Notes: generated by a model from the letters alone, not told the origin. Shown: positions 19,395 through 29,470, counted from the first letter of the stretch. The stretch: 64,000 bases of DNA from Pontibacter russatus (GCF_009931655.1 NZ_CP047984.1:1426001-1490000); one strand, 5' to 3'. Numbers and translations are program-made.

Positions 19395-22300
19395 TTAATT
19401 CTCCATCGGATGCTGCTTCAGCAACTCCTCAGGCGAGTAGAAGCCCGTCTTGCCTTTTGTGGCCTCGCGCACTTCTTTTACTTTGTCCGGAGAGATGGCA
19501 GCGGCCTTGTTTCCGAAGGAGTTCCGGACGTAAGTCAGCACGGCGGCCACCTCCTCGTCGTTCAGCATCCCCCCGAAAGGCGTCATGGGCACCTGCCCCG
19601 GATAGTCTTTGCCGAGCACTTCGATAGGGCCGTGAAGCCCTTTCAGCACTATTTTTATCAGGCGCTCGTCGCTGCCCTGCACCCACTGGGTGCCGGTGAG
19701 CGGCGGGAAACCGGAACTGGTGAGCCCTTTGCCGTCGGGCTGGTGGCAGGTGCCGCAGAAACCTTCCCGGGCATATATGGCCTTGCCCTTCACGAACAGC
19801 TCCTGCTCGGCTCCCTTCAAATCAGTCTTGACAACTGCCTCCTCCTTCTCTTTCACGGATTTTCCGTTGAGGTGCGCCAGCGCTGTCTCGTGGGCGTGGA
19901 CCATCCATTCGTCGAGCGGCATCTTGCCAGCTTCCAGCACGATAGGCAGGCCTTTTTCCTTGTCCAGCCATGAGGCTGCCACTATCGCCTCCAGGCGCAC
20001 GCGGCCATGTTCATCCCTGGCGGCCTGCATCAGCAAATCTGCCTGGTCCTCCACCTGGTGGCCGGTGTAGCGCAGCACGCGCACGGCGGCGGCGCGGGTA
20101 TGGTAATCCTTCGCCTGCAGCAACTGCCGGAGCAGGTCCTCGTCCACCTGATTCAGGCCCCAGCTTACCCACAAAGCCTCCAGCATGTTGTGCTCGTACT
20201 TGGGGTCGTTCTTGTCCAGGCTGGCAACCCAGGTTTTGAGCTGGGGGAGCACCTCGGACGCCTCGCGGCCACGCAGTTCGCGGCGGGTGCGGTAGCGGGT
20301 CCTGAACTCAGGCAGCTTCAGGTTGTCGAGAAGCTGGGGAACAGTGGCCCCGGCCACCTTAGCGGGCTTCACCAGCGGGCGAGAGGGGTAGGTGATGCGG
20401 TAGATGCGGCCGTGTACGTGATCGCGGAGCGGGTCGCGGGCGTTGTGCTGCATATGGCCGATCAGCACGTTGTGCCAGTCCACCAGGTAAAGCGAGCCGT
20501 CCGGAGCGAACTCCATGTCCACCGGCCGGAAGTTCCGGTCCTCGGACCACACCAGGTCCTGGCGATGCCTGCTTTTGAAGCCCGTGCCGTCGTCGACCAT
20601 CGTGTGCTGCTTGGTGCCCAGAAAGCCGATGGTGTTGTTGATGAGCATGTCGCCCTGCACCTCATCCGGAAAATGGCGGCTATATATGAACTCCAGGCCA
20701 GAGGTGGGGCGCACCCTGTGCTTCTCTTCAATCAGCTGGATAGATTTGTGGGTGGCTTCGCCATACCTCGGCTTCACCGTTCCCGGCATCATCCAGCGAA
20801 CGTCCGGGCTGGAGGTCTCCGCGAAGAAGTTCTGGCCCCACGCATCGAAGGCAATGCCCCACGGGTTCGGGATGGCCAGTTGGGCGATGCGCTGCAGCTG
20901 GCGGCGCTGCGGGTTGTAGCGGTAAAAGCCCCCGTTGGTGCCGCGAACCGGGCCGTAGGACGTCTCGACGTTGGTGTGCAGAAAAGTGCCCTCGCCCATA
21001 TAGATGGCACCGGACGGGTCGGCGGCGTAGGCACTGTGCGCGTGGTGCGTGTCATGGTCGTCAAACCCGCTCAGGATGATCTCTTTTTTATCCGCCTTAT
21101 CGTCGCCGTTTGTGTCGGTAAAGAGCACCAGGTTGGTACCCTGCGATACATAAACGCCCTCCGGTGCCAGCTCAAAACCGACCGGGAGGTGCAAATTTTC
21201 GGCAAATATCGTCTGCTTGTCGGCCTTGCCATCGTTGTTGGTGTCTTCGAGGATGATGATCTTGTCGTTTGGCCTCGGATCACCCGGTTTCCAGTGGGGG
21301 TACGTTGGCATGGTGGCCACCCAGAGGCGCCCTTTGTTATCGAAGGACAGCTGAACGGGGTTCGCCAGGTCGTCAAACTCCCGCTCAGAGGCGAAGAGCT
21401 CTATCTTGTAACCGTCGGGTACGTGCAGTTTGTCCAGCGCATCCTGCCCGTAGAGGTACTCGGTGCTGCCGTTTTCTTCCGGATCATAGTTGGTCTTTAC
21501 CGGCGGCAGCTTGCTGGTTTTCGCATCGGCCGCGGCAATGTCCATCTTCTCCCCTTTCGCCGCGCGCCATATAGCCTCATCCCGTATGGCGGTCATCTCC
21601 CGTATCTTCGCGATTTCGGCGGGGTAGTTGTCCGGGCCGAAAGGGTTGTAGCGCCTGCCGTACACATGCACGCCATTGGGGATCTTGTAGTCGTTGTGCC
21701 ACATCCAGTTCTTCTCCTGCACGGCGTCGTGCACCAGCTCCCGGTGCTTTCCGGCTTTTACCTCGGCCCCGCCGAAAGCCTTATTGGCCAGCAGGACAGA
21801 GAACTTTTTGTAGCCTTCCTCATTCAGCTGCGAGCCATCGATTGTCAGCGGCTCGACGTCCACATCAAACCACTCTTTCGTGGGCGTGTACGCGTCTATG
21901 AAATGCACGCTGTTTTTGGCGGCAACCTCCCGCATGGCCTCGGTGTACATGGCCAGGTTCACGTTTTCCTTCTTGCCGTCCGGCAGGTCGTGCTGCCCCG
22001 AAAGGTCTTCGAAAGCGATGGGCGACACAATCGCGAGCTGGGGAGGCGACTCGCCGTTGTAGTTCTGGCTCAGCGTGTGCTTGATGAAAGCATCCAGCTC
22101 GGCCTTGTAGTTCTCAAGGCCTGCCTCTCCCTCAAAAGACTCGTTGTAGCCAAAGAAGGCGATGATGATGTCGGCTTCGAGCTGTGTGAGCCACTCGTCG
22201 GGGGTAGGGAAATGGCCCTGGCTGCCTGAGGGCGTGGCAAGCTCGGTCTGGAATTTCTCAGCGCCCGGAAACGCCCAGGGCGAGACACGCGATGCATGCG

Positions 22301-22553
22301 GCCTGAAGCCGGGGGTGTCTCCGCCGTCGCTCATGTTGCGGATATACAGCAGGCTGTCGGGGTAACGGAGGTGCATCTCGGTCTCGAAGTGGCCGAAGTT
22401 CATCATCCTGGAGCCAAGGTTGTTCCCTATCAGCACGATATGGGAGCCCTTCTCAATCTTCAATGCGGCCTCGTCCGGCTCCTTGCTTGTCCCCGGGACG
22501 TTGCAGCCCGCCAGGGAGAAGACGCATAAAGTAAAAAATATCAGGTAGCGCAT
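19395..22553 (-). CDS. Giant lipoprotein: SGNH-like domain, beta-propeller dehydrogenase, HEAT region and cytochrome c domain
   Basis: A 1052-residue lipoprotein (lipobox C17 in LAGC). Domain order: SGNH-hydrolase-like domain at about 35-260; propeller of the TIGR02604 membrane-bound dehydrogenase type at about 375-740 with calcium-loop motifs DTNNDGKAD and DTNGDDKAD; HEAT-like helices at about 750-880; and a cytochrome c domain with CGTCH at 933-937 and a Met-containing MTPFGGMLNDEEVAAVLTYVR tail. The SGNH part has Asn45 where the Ser nucleophile would be (GNN) and Gln242 in place of the catalytic His (DGSQLNEEGY), so it looks catalytically dead. It follows susD1 by 368 bp, and starts the block of ThuA, isomerase and hydrolase genes. 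Confidence 0.87.
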   Translation of the reverse strand: MRYLIFFTLCVFSLAGCNVPGTSKEPDEAALKIEKGSHIVLIGNNLGSRMMNFGHFETEMHLRYPDSLLYIRNMSDGGDTPGFRPHASRVSPWAFPGAEKFQTELATPSGSQGHFPTPDEWLTQLEADIIIAFFGYNESFEGEAGLENYKAELDAFIKHTLSQNYNGESPPQLAIVSPIAFEDLSGQHDLPDGKKENVNLAMYTEAMREVAAKNSVHFIDAYTPTKEWFDVDVEPLTIDGSQLNEEGYKKFSVLLANKAFGGAEVKAGKHRELVHDAVQEKNWMWHNDYKIPNGVHVYGRRYNPFGPDNYPAEIAKIREMTAIRDEAIWRAAKGEKMDIAAADAKTSKLPPVKTNYDPEENGSTEYLYGQDALDKLHVPDGYKIELFASEREFDDLANPVQLSFDNKGRLWVATMPTYPHWKPGDPRPNDKIIILEDTNNDGKADKQTIFAENLHLPVGFELAPEGVYVSQGTNLVLFTDTNGDDKADKKEIILSGFDDHDTHHAHSAYAADPSGAIYMGEGTFLHTNVETSYGPVRGTNGGFYRYNPQRRQLQRIAQLAIPNPWGIAFDAWGQNFFAETSSPDVRWMMPGTVKPRYGEATHKSIQLIEEKHRVRPTSGLEFIYSRHFPDEVQGDMLINNTIGFLGTKQHTMVDDGTGFKSRHRQDLVWSEDRNFRPVDMEFAPDGSLYLVDWHNVLIGHMQHNARDPLRDHVHGRIYRITYPSRPLVKPAKVAGATVPQLLDNLKLPEFRTRYRTRRELRGREASEVLPQLKTWVASLDKNDPKYEHNMLEALWVSWGLNQVDEDLLRQLLQAKDYHTRAAAVRVLRYTGHQVEDQADLLMQAARDEHGRVRLEAIVAASWLDKEKGLPIVLEAGKMPLDEWMVHAHETALAHLNGKSVKEKEEAVVKTDLKGAEQELFVKGKAIYAREGFCGTCHQPDGKGLTSSGFPPLTGTQWVQGSDERLIKIVLKGLHGPIEVLGKDYPGQVPMTPFGGMLNDEEVAAVLTYVRNSFGNKAAAISPDKVKEVREATKGKTGFYSPEELLKQHPMEN

Positions 22554-22921
22554 ATAGTTGAAAATTAGAAATCAAACGGTTATTATCAATTCGTGGTACT
22601 TGCGATATATGGCAATGCCGGTTCAGCGGCGCAAGGCCAACCCAGACGAGCAGGGTGCCGTGCTGCCTGCTACGTGTGTCGTTCTCCCCATTCCGGACCG
22701 CTGCAGCTGCTATCAATCCATAATTTACAGAAATAAGCGTTATTACAACAATTCATTTTAACTATTCTCTATATATAGCCCCTATAGGCTCCCCCGGCAT
22801 TTGGTGCCGGGGCCTGCTATTACAGGCCTGTATACAAAGGTGGCCGCCCCACCAATGGCTGCCGCGCCCACTACCTGCTTGGTAATGAGCGCGCTGCAGC
22901 CATCGCTGATGCGGATCGTGT
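22554..22921. other. 368-bp gap between susD1 and the giant propeller lipoprotein gene
   Basis: No gene seen. A small GC-rich hairpin (CCCCGGCA 22792-22799 with TGCCGGGG 22805-22812) has no T run. A short open stretch on the minus strand (about 22760-22920) has no start codon in a sensible place. No copy of the direct-repeat promoter is present, so the downstream block may be read from the susC1 promoter or from a different one. Confidence 0.6.
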
Positions 22922-24430
22922 TTAATAGCCGGGATTTTGGGTGAGCTTGTCGTTGTTCCTGATCTCTGCCGTCGGAATCGGGAACAGCAACTCCCGCTCC
23001 TTCAGTGTCGGACCGTAGGAGAACTGGTGCCCCACGTAGTCCTCGAACCCGCCGGTGTTCACGTTGAATGCTTTCCGGAGCCGGACCATATCGAACCAGG
23101 TCTTGTTCTCATAGCTCAGCTCATGAAACTTCTCTTTCCAGACGGCCTCTCTGAACTCCTGCTGGCTTAAGCCGCTTAGATCGGGAAGCCCGGCCCTTCT
23201 CCTGATTTCGTTGACGGCCTCGTAGGCCTCCGGCGTCGGGCCGGACACCTCGTTCATCGCCTCGGCATATATAAGCAGCACCTCGGCGTAGCGTATCAGG
23301 GTCCAGTTAAGGCCGCTGCTCGTCGTCTGGAGGTGGGCAATCGGATCGAAAAGCTTGTAGATGTAGTGCCCGCCCAGGTCCACGACAACGGACCTGTCGC
23401 TGCTCAGGGAATACTCGGTGTAGTAGAACGCCTTCTCCTCTGTCCGCTTGTCACCGGGCTCGTACGACTCCACAAAATCGGTGTTGGCATAGATGGCCCC
23501 GGTCTCGTCCGAGTATTCGGAGATGCCCTTGTTATAGGGGATGATCGAGGTCTGCCAGTTAGAAGGCATGATGAACGGCTCGAACTGCACCATGAAGATG
23601 TTCTCGCCCAGGTTCTCCGTCGCCTCGCTGTGCAGATCGTCGTATGAGTCGAACAGCCTGAACTCGCCGGACGCGATCACCTCCCCCGCTTTGTCTGCGG
23701 CTTTCTGGTAATACTCGCTGCCTTTCTGCAAGGGATATCCCGCCATGGTCAGGTACACGTCGGACAACAGCGACTTTACCGCGCCCAGCGATACTCTCCC
23801 GGTCTCGTCTGTATAGGGAAGCCCGGCGGCCTCCGCCGCAGTCAGGTCCTCCACAATCACCGCATATATGGCATCCACAGAAGCCTCTGCCGGGTAAAGG
23901 TCCGGGGAGGTCAGGTCCACCGGCTCCGTAATCAGGGGCACCTCCCCGAAGATCCGCACCAGGTTGTAGTAATAATAGGCGCGCAGGAACCTTGCCTCGC
24001 CCAGCAATTGCTGTTTCCGGCTCTCGTCCATGGTAATCTCCGGGATTTTGGCAATCGCGAGGTTCGCGTTCGCGATGCCACGGTAGCTGCTGGTCCAGTA
24101 CGTGGCGCCATAGGAGTTGTCGGAGTTGTTGACCAGGTTCCGGATGTTGATGCTGTTCTGCGCCTGCCCCAGGTCAGTGTTGGCAAGCCCGGTCGCGAAC
24201 TCCAGCATCATCCAGGGCGCGCCGCCGAAACCGCCGCCGGTGGTAGACCGCAAACTTTCATATATGGAGTTCACCACACTCTCCGCGTGCTCGGGCTTCG
24301 TGAAGTAGTTCTCCAAAGTGAAGTTGGAGCGGTCCGGCTCCACCAGGAAATCTTCGCAGCCCGACCCGAAGAGCACGAGCGCTCCCCAGATCAGTGAATG
24401 GCTGAAGGTCTTCTTTATATTGGTTTTCAT
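22922..24430 (-). CDS. SusD/RagB-family nutrient-binding lipoprotein (pair 1)
   Basis: A 502-residue outer-membrane lipoprotein (lipobox C25 in FGSGC) that binds glycans at the cell surface and closes over its SusC partner. It shows the TPR-rich family pattern: NANLAIAKIPEI, RAYYYYNLVRIFGEVPLI, a conserved EVLLIYAEAMNEV segment and the C-terminal FPIPTAEIRNNDKLTQNPGY ending typical of SusD. It starts 27 bp after the susC1 stop. The ligand cannot be told from sequence. Confidence 0.95.
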   Translation of the reverse strand: MKTNIKKTFSHSLIWGALVLFGSGCEDFLVEPDRSNFTLENYFTKPEHAESVVNSIYESLRSTTGGGFGGAPWMMLEFATGLANTDLGQAQNSINIRNLVNNSDNSYGATYWTSSYRGIANANLAIAKIPEITMDESRKQQLLGEARFLRAYYYYNLVRIFGEVPLITEPVDLTSPDLYPAEASVDAIYAVIVEDLTAAEAAGLPYTDETGRVSLGAVKSLLSDVYLTMAGYPLQKGSEYYQKAADKAGEVIASGEFRLFDSYDDLHSEATENLGENIFMVQFEPFIMPSNWQTSIIPYNKGISEYSDETGAIYANTDFVESYEPGDKRTEEKAFYYTEYSLSSDRSVVVDLGGHYIYKLFDPIAHLQTTSSGLNWTLIRYAEVLLIYAEAMNEVSGPTPEAYEAVNEIRRRAGLPDLSGLSQQEFREAVWKEKFHELSYENKTWFDMVRLRKAFNVNTGGFEDYVGHQFSYGPTLKERELLFPIPTAEIRNNDKLTQNPGY

Positions 24431-24457
24431 GATTTCTATCCTTTTAGACTGAGTGAA

Positions 24458-27400
24458 TTAAAAGCCAACATTCAGGCCCACCATAAATACTTTCGGCTTC
24501 GGGTAGTCGTACAGCGCCAGCCCCTGGTCGAAAGGCCCGCCGGACGTGGAAACCTCCGGATCGTACCCCTCATACTTCGTGATCAGGAAGAAATTCTGCA
24601 TGGAGGCATATAGCCTCAGTCTGTTCAAGTGCAGCCTTTCTGTGATTCCGGAGGAGAAGTTGTAGCCCAGCAGCAGGTTTCTGCCCCTGATAAAATCGCC
24701 GTCCTGCACCCGGTGGCTGTCGTCGAAAGTGTCGTACCCGGCGGGTATGGGCCTCCACTGCGCAATGGGCGTGTTCTGGTTTTCCGGCGTCCAGGCGTTC
24801 AGCACCGTCGCGAAGCTGTTGGCTATGCCCTGGCGGTCTTCGGCGGAGTGCTGGCTGGCGAACGAGACATCGTTGCCGTACATGAACTGCAGGTCGAAGG
24901 TCAGGTCGAAGTTTCTGTAGCCAAAGGTGTTGATGAGCGACCCGAACCCGTCCGGGATGCCCTTGCCGATGATCACCCGGTCCCGGTCGTTGATCTGGCC
25001 GTCGTTGTTCACATCCTGGTACTTCACGTCGCCAGGCAGCCGCAGGTATTTGGCGGCTTCATCGGCCTCATCGCTTCCCCAGGTGCCCTGCCGCACATAG
25101 CCGAAGAACGACCCGACCGGCTCGCCCTCGCGGATCACGCCGCGCCCGGAGAAGATATCGGCGCCGCCTGTCAGGGCGATGACTTCATTTTTATTCACGG
25201 AAATGTTGAAAGCGGTGTTCCAGGTGAAGTCGTCCGAAGCGATGTTCACGGTGTTCAGCGCAAACTCAAAGCCCCGGTTCTCCATGCTGCCGACGTTCCG
25301 GGTCACGGTGGTGTAGCCGCTGCTTGAGGGCACCGGCGCGCTCAGCAGCATGTCGGTGGTCAGCTTGCGGTAAACATCAAACTCCATGGAAACCCTGTTG
25401 TTAAACAGCCCTAATTCAAGGCCGGCGTCTACCTGGTGCGTTTTCTCCCACCGCAGATCCGGGTTGGCCAGCCTGCTGATGCCCACGCCGATGGTTCGGG
25501 CGCCGTCAAAAATAACCGAGTAGTTGCCCAATCCTGCCAGGGCCTGGTAGGCGGTGATCTCTGAGTTGCCCGTTACGCCGTAGCTGGTGCGCAGCTTCAG
25601 GTTAGATATAGCCGAGATGTTTTTGATGAAGTCCTCTTCCGACGCCCGCCACGCCACGGCCGCGGAGGGGAAGAAGGCATACCTGTTCTCCGAGCCGAAC
25701 TTGGAGGAGCCGTCGGCGCGGCCGGTGAGCGTGAACAGGTACTTCTCTTTCAGGTTGTAGTTTATCCTGCCGAAGTAAGAGTTCAGGCCATAGGCGCTGG
25801 TTCCCGAGCTCGGGGCCACCGGGTTGGCTCCGGCACCCAGGTTGTTGAACTGGAAATAATCGTCCTGGAACCGCTGGGCTCTGGCAACGGCCGAAAAACG
25901 GTCTACGTGCTGCCACGAAAGCCCCAGCATACCCGTGAAGGAATGATCGTCGGATATTTCTTTGTTGTAGGTGAGGTAATTCTCGAACTGCCAGGAGTTG
26001 TGCCGCTGGTTCTCCACAGAGGCGTCTCCGCCCTGGTTCCGGGATATATAGTTCAGCGTGCGGCCACCGTAATAGTCGATGCGCTGGTTGATGATGTTGG
26101 TGCCGAGCGTCGTCCGCAGGTCCAGGCCCTCCATCAGCCGGATGCTGGAGTACAGGTTGCCGAGCATGGTCTGCGTCCTGAGGAAGTAAAGCCGGTCTTC
26201 GGCGATGTTCACCGGGTTGCCGCCGCCTTCCATACCAGGGTAGTCCTCGTTTCCAGCCCATCTGCCGTCCGGGTATTTCACCGGTATGATCGGAAGCGCC
26301 TCCAGCACCTGCCGCATGGTGGTGATGCCCCCGGCGCCCAGCGGGTCAATCTGCTTCTCGTTCTGGTCGTTGTAGCTGAGTGTGCCCCCCACCTTCAGCC
26401 AGCTCTTGATCTCGCTGTCGAAAACGAAGCGGCCGGAGTAGCGCTTCAGCCACGATTCTTTTATCAGGCCTTCTTCGTTCCTGTAGCCCAGGTAGGCCCC
26501 GTAGCTGTCCTTTGCGTTTCCGCCGGTAAAAGACAGCTGGTGACTTTGGGTAAGGGCGTCCTGTGTCGCCTCTTCCTGCCAGTCCGTATCATAGAGCGGT
26601 CTGCCGTTCGCGTCGAAGAGCAGGGGGTTGGTCCTTTTCGTCTTGGGGTCTACGTACTTGCCGGCGGCCCAGCCCTCCGGATCGTATTTCTCCGCATTCT
26701 CGTAGGCTACCTCCTCCACGTGCAGGAACTCCTCGGAATTCAGCAAGTCTAATTTCCGGGTAAGCTTGCCTACGCTGAAGTAGGTGTCGTAATTGACCTG
26801 GCCGCCGTCCTGGCTTCCCCGCTTGGTGGTAACCATGATAACGCCGTTGGCGCCCCTCGCCCCATATATGGCCGTGGCAGAAGCGTCTTTCAGCACCTCA
26901 ATCGAGGCGATGTCGTTGGGGTTCAGGTAATCGATGGGCGTGCTGCCGTTTGCCAGGTCCGTCACGTTCAGGATAACGCCGTCAATGACGTAGAGCGGGT
27001 TGTTGGTCACGCTCACAGACGTGTTTCCCCGTATCCGGATATTCGCCCTGCCGCCGGGCCTGCCGGAGTTCACCGACACGTTGGCCCCGGGCACCCTGCC
27101 CGCCAACGCCTGTGTGAGCGACGCCGCCGGTCGGTTCTGGAGTTCCTCGGCTTTCACGGAAGTCACGGCCCCGGTCAGGTCCGATTTCTTCTGGGTGCCG
27201 TATCCCACCACCACTACTTCCTCCAGCGCCCTGGTGTCGGTTTCCAGTGTTATATTCACCGTGCTTCTGTTGTTGACGGGCACTTCCTGCGTTCTGAAGC
27301 CTATATAGGAAACGACGAGGGTGCCGTCGCCGCCCGGCACGTTCAGGGAGAAACTGCCAGTGGCGTCTGTGGCCGTACCGTTGGTGGTGCCCTTCAGCAG

Positions 27401-27547
27401 CACGGTAACGCCGGGCAGGCCCACTCCTGCCTCATCCGTCACTTTGCCCGACACCGAAGTACTTTGGGCCTGCGCCCCCACCATCGAGATTAGGAGAAGA
27501 TAAAGTACAAGGCTGTACCTCATCCTGCCATGTAAAAAGTTCTTCAT
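24458..27547 (-). CDS. SusC/RagA-family TonB-linked outer-membrane transporter (pair 1)
   Basis: A 1029-residue TonB-dependent outer-membrane transporter. It has a signal peptide (to about residue 27), a carboxypeptidase-like Ig domain (VSGKVTDEAGVGLPGVTVLL), the EEVVVVGYGTQKKSDLTGAV plug start, the plug motif AIYGARGANGVIMVTTKRG and a long beta-barrel with a C-terminal FMVGLNVGF end. It imports a bound glycan or oligosaccharide into the periplasm with TonB energy. Its N-terminal 110 residues are very similar to those of SusC2, but the barrel is clearly different, so a different cargo is likely. It is preceded by a direct-repeat promoter at 27679-27724. Confidence 0.95.
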   Translation of the reverse strand: MKNFLHGRMRYSLVLYLLLISMVGAQAQSTSVSGKVTDEAGVGLPGVTVLLKGTTNGTATDATGSFSLNVPGGDGTLVVSYIGFRTQEVPVNNRSTVNITLETDTRALEEVVVVGYGTQKKSDLTGAVTSVKAEELQNRPAASLTQALAGRVPGANVSVNSGRPGGRANIRIRGNTSVSVTNNPLYVIDGVILNVTDLANGSTPIDYLNPNDIASIEVLKDASATAIYGARGANGVIMVTTKRGSQDGGQVNYDTYFSVGKLTRKLDLLNSEEFLHVEEVAYENAEKYDPEGWAAGKYVDPKTKRTNPLLFDANGRPLYDTDWQEEATQDALTQSHQLSFTGGNAKDSYGAYLGYRNEEGLIKESWLKRYSGRFVFDSEIKSWLKVGGTLSYNDQNEKQIDPLGAGGITTMRQVLEALPIIPVKYPDGRWAGNEDYPGMEGGGNPVNIAEDRLYFLRTQTMLGNLYSSIRLMEGLDLRTTLGTNIINQRIDYYGGRTLNYISRNQGGDASVENQRHNSWQFENYLTYNKEISDDHSFTGMLGLSWQHVDRFSAVARAQRFQDDYFQFNNLGAGANPVAPSSGTSAYGLNSYFGRINYNLKEKYLFTLTGRADGSSKFGSENRYAFFPSAAVAWRASEEDFIKNISAISNLKLRTSYGVTGNSEITAYQALAGLGNYSVIFDGARTIGVGISRLANPDLRWEKTHQVDAGLELGLFNNRVSMEFDVYRKLTTDMLLSAPVPSSSGYTTVTRNVGSMENRGFEFALNTVNIASDDFTWNTAFNISVNKNEVIALTGGADIFSGRGVIREGEPVGSFFGYVRQGTWGSDEADEAAKYLRLPGDVKYQDVNNDGQINDRDRVIIGKGIPDGFGSLINTFGYRNFDLTFDLQFMYGNDVSFASQHSAEDRQGIANSFATVLNAWTPENQNTPIAQWRPIPAGYDTFDDSHRVQDGDFIRGRNLLLGYNFSSGITERLHLNRLRLYASMQNFFLITKYEGYDPEVSTSGGPFDQGLALYDYPKPKVFMVGLNVGF

Positions 27548-27678
27548 GGTTTTTAGTTTAAGTTTAAAATGAGATTGACGAAAGCTGGTGTGTTTTCACT
27601 GGGGCGGTTTATACCGCCAGGTTTCCGGTTGCAGGTGGCAGCTGCCCCCTTGCCAGGCTAAAAGCTGTATGGCATGTA

Positions 27679-27724
27679 CTAATCTACTATGTCCCTCAAG
27701 GTAAACTATCCTGAACTGTCCTGA
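27679..27724 (-). promoter_or_regulatory. Direct-repeat promoter, copy 2 (drives susC1)
   Basis: On the minus strand: CAGGACAG-TT-CAGGATAG (forward 27706-27723, with a leading T at 27724), 19 nt, then TAGATTAG (27686-27679). The second half-site has one change from the consensus. The leader to the susC1 start would be about 125 nt. Confidence 0.75.
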
Positions 27725-28112
27725 GAATGAGGAAGAAATAACCACCAATCGTCTACCATGAAGCTCCGGCCTTCATACTGCAGCCTGTGCAGCATGGCTG
27801 CTTTTTGCATCTTCTAAGGATGCATTTCATATATACACCTGTCATTCAGTTATCTATGGAAAAAAATTAAGTCCTGGGATTAATTATAACATGAGCTTAC
27901 ATTGAGTAACTCCTCACTTAGTGGCACGGCAAATAAACAGAGCCTGCGCTTCTATGCTGCGTTCTTCCCTGTGGTCAGGATATTTCTATCAAGTGGGCAG
28001 GACGGTCACAACTCGCTTTGACAAACCCGGGGAAACCGGCCTCTGCATTGTCGGGAATAAGTATATGTAGCGTGCATGTTGGAAAACTGCTGCACAGGGG
28101 GCGCAGCATGCA

Positions 28113-28172
28113 CAGAAGAGAAACACGCCAATGAATCCCGGTTCAGGCTGCTGGTCCGGGATTCATTGGCGT
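28113..28172 (-). terminator. Terminator of the DUF1549/DUF1501/NHL operon
   Basis: ACGCCAATGAATCCCG (28125-28140) pairs perfectly with CGGGATTCATTGGCGT (28157-28172). On the minus strand it is followed by a T-rich GTTTCTCTT stretch. It is about 170 bp past the stop at 28341. Confidence 0.8.
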
Positions 28173-28340
28173 CCTCTTTGCTGCTTGATTGGAAATAAGC
28201 GCCTGTTTAAGCTTGTGCTTTGAGCTGCAAATGTGTGGCTTCAGAAGCTGAAACCACCTGATTTCACCCTATATAATTGAACTTTTGCGCTGATACCCGC
28301 TGAGGGCAGGTTTCTGATGCAGCTTCACGCTGCCGTCCAA

Positions 28341-29411
28341 TCAGACTCTCTCTAATTTTAGCGGGTACGTTTTCTTGGACGCCCACTGGGGCACATATAT
28401 GTTTTCATCAGCGTCCACGCACACGTCGTGCGGGTGCATGAAGCCCAGGAAAGAGCGGTCTTTCCGCTGCTCCTGCAGCGTTCCTTTTGTATATATGGGC
28501 TCCGTTCCGCCCGGCGTGGAAACCACCTTGTCCTTCTCGTCCAGCACCGTGATATAGCCGGAGTTCGGGTAGTCCTGGGAGGTGCTCCGGTAGACAGCCG
28601 CGTAGATATGGTTTCCCTTCAGCACGGGGCGGCATATGAAAGAGCCCGGCACCGGGATGGTAGCCAGGTATTTCCCGTCCAGTGTAAAGCGCTTCAGGCG
28701 CATATGGGAGCGGTCGGTGATGAGCAGCGTGGGGTTCTTCCTGTCGCGCGTGTCCACCAGCACGCCGTGGCAGCAGTCGAAGGTGCCGTCCGTGTCGCCT
28801 TTACCGCCGAAGTGCCGGATGTACTCGCCCTTGTGGTTGTACTGCGTGACGAAGTTCAGGCCATAGCCGTCCGCCACGTAGATGTCTCCGTTCGCCGGGT
28901 TCACCGCTGTTTCCGTGGGTTTGAATTCACCGGAATGGCTGTACTCTCCCGTCTCTTTCGGGTAGTCGAACTTATATAGTTCCTTTCCTTTCAGGTCGGT
29001 TTTGATCACCTGGTTCCTGTCTGTGTCGGTTATATATAAAAACTCCTCGCCGCCCTCCTGGCTTAACGTCAGGCCGTGGCCGCCGGGGTACGTGGTGCCC
29101 CAGGACTCGAGCAGTTTCCCGGACTTGTCATATATAAGCACGTTGTTGCGCGTCTCGTTGGTGAGCAGCAGCAGGCGGCCTTTGGTGTCTTCCACCATTT
29201 CGTGGCAATCGTTCACGGGGTTTTTGCCCGCGTCCAGCACGCCCCACCCCTCCACTACCCGGTAGCGGTGCGCGTTATGGCCCAGCACAACGTCCTTCGT
29301 GGAAGCGTAACTTTTCTTTACCCAGATGGTGGGGAACAGCGCCCCGACAGCCAGCGTGGCCCCGGATTTTTTCAGAAAGTCGCGCCTGCTGTTGTCTCCT
29401 GTCTTTTTCAT
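28341..29411 (-). CDS. Tat-exported NHL/six-bladed beta-propeller protein
   Basis: A 356-residue protein with an N-terminal twin-arginine signal (SRRDFLKKSG, then a hydrophobic stretch), so it is exported folded to the periplasm. The mature part has repeated blades with NHL-like pieces such as DIYVADGYG, HGLTLSQEGG, FLYITDTDRN and GFMHPHDVCVDADENIYVPQW. Proteins of this shape can bind ligands, act as lactonases or lyases, or serve as structural partners. No catalytic residues can be assigned. It is the last gene of an operon with a DUF1501 protein (60-bp gap upstream) and a DUF1549/1553 protein, a combination best known from planctomycetes. Confidence 0.87.
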   Translation of the reverse strand: MKKTGDNSRRDFLKKSGATLAVGALFPTIWVKKSYASTKDVVLGHNAHRYRVVEGWGVLDAGKNPVNDCHEMVEDTKGRLLLLTNETRNNVLIYDKSGKLLESWGTTYPGGHGLTLSQEGGEEFLYITDTDRNQVIKTDLKGKELYKFDYPKETGEYSHSGEFKPTETAVNPANGDIYVADGYGLNFVTQYNHKGEYIRHFGGKGDTDGTFDCCHGVLVDTRDRKNPTLLITDRSHMRLKRFTLDGKYLATIPVPGSFICRPVLKGNHIYAAVYRSTSQDYPNSGYITVLDEKDKVVSTPGGTEPIYTKGTLQEQRKDRSFLGFMHPHDVCVDADENIYVPQWASKKTYPLKLERV

Positions 29412-29470
29412 TGTCTTCTAAAATAAGTGGTTGTGTGCCAGAGGCTGTCTGGGCAAGTTATGCGTTTTCT

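Larger units (their letters stand above)
27548..28340. other. 793-bp gap upstream of susC1
   Basis: Non-coding as far as I can see. It holds the direct-repeat promoter of susC1 (27679-27724) and, at its far end, the terminator of the DUF1549/DUF1501 operon (28113-28172). The part between (about 27730-28110) shows nothing recognisable. Confidence 0.65.

Noticed and set aside
20007..22229. 740-codon plus-strand open frame opposite the giant propeller lipoprotein
   Set aside because: GC-rich codon bias on the minus strand leaves an open antisense frame; the real gene has a lipobox, haem motif and propeller repeats.
22760..22920. Possible tiny gene or remnant behind susD1 on the minus strand
   Set aside because: There is no sensible start codon, and I recognise no homologue in the roughly 35-codon open stretch.
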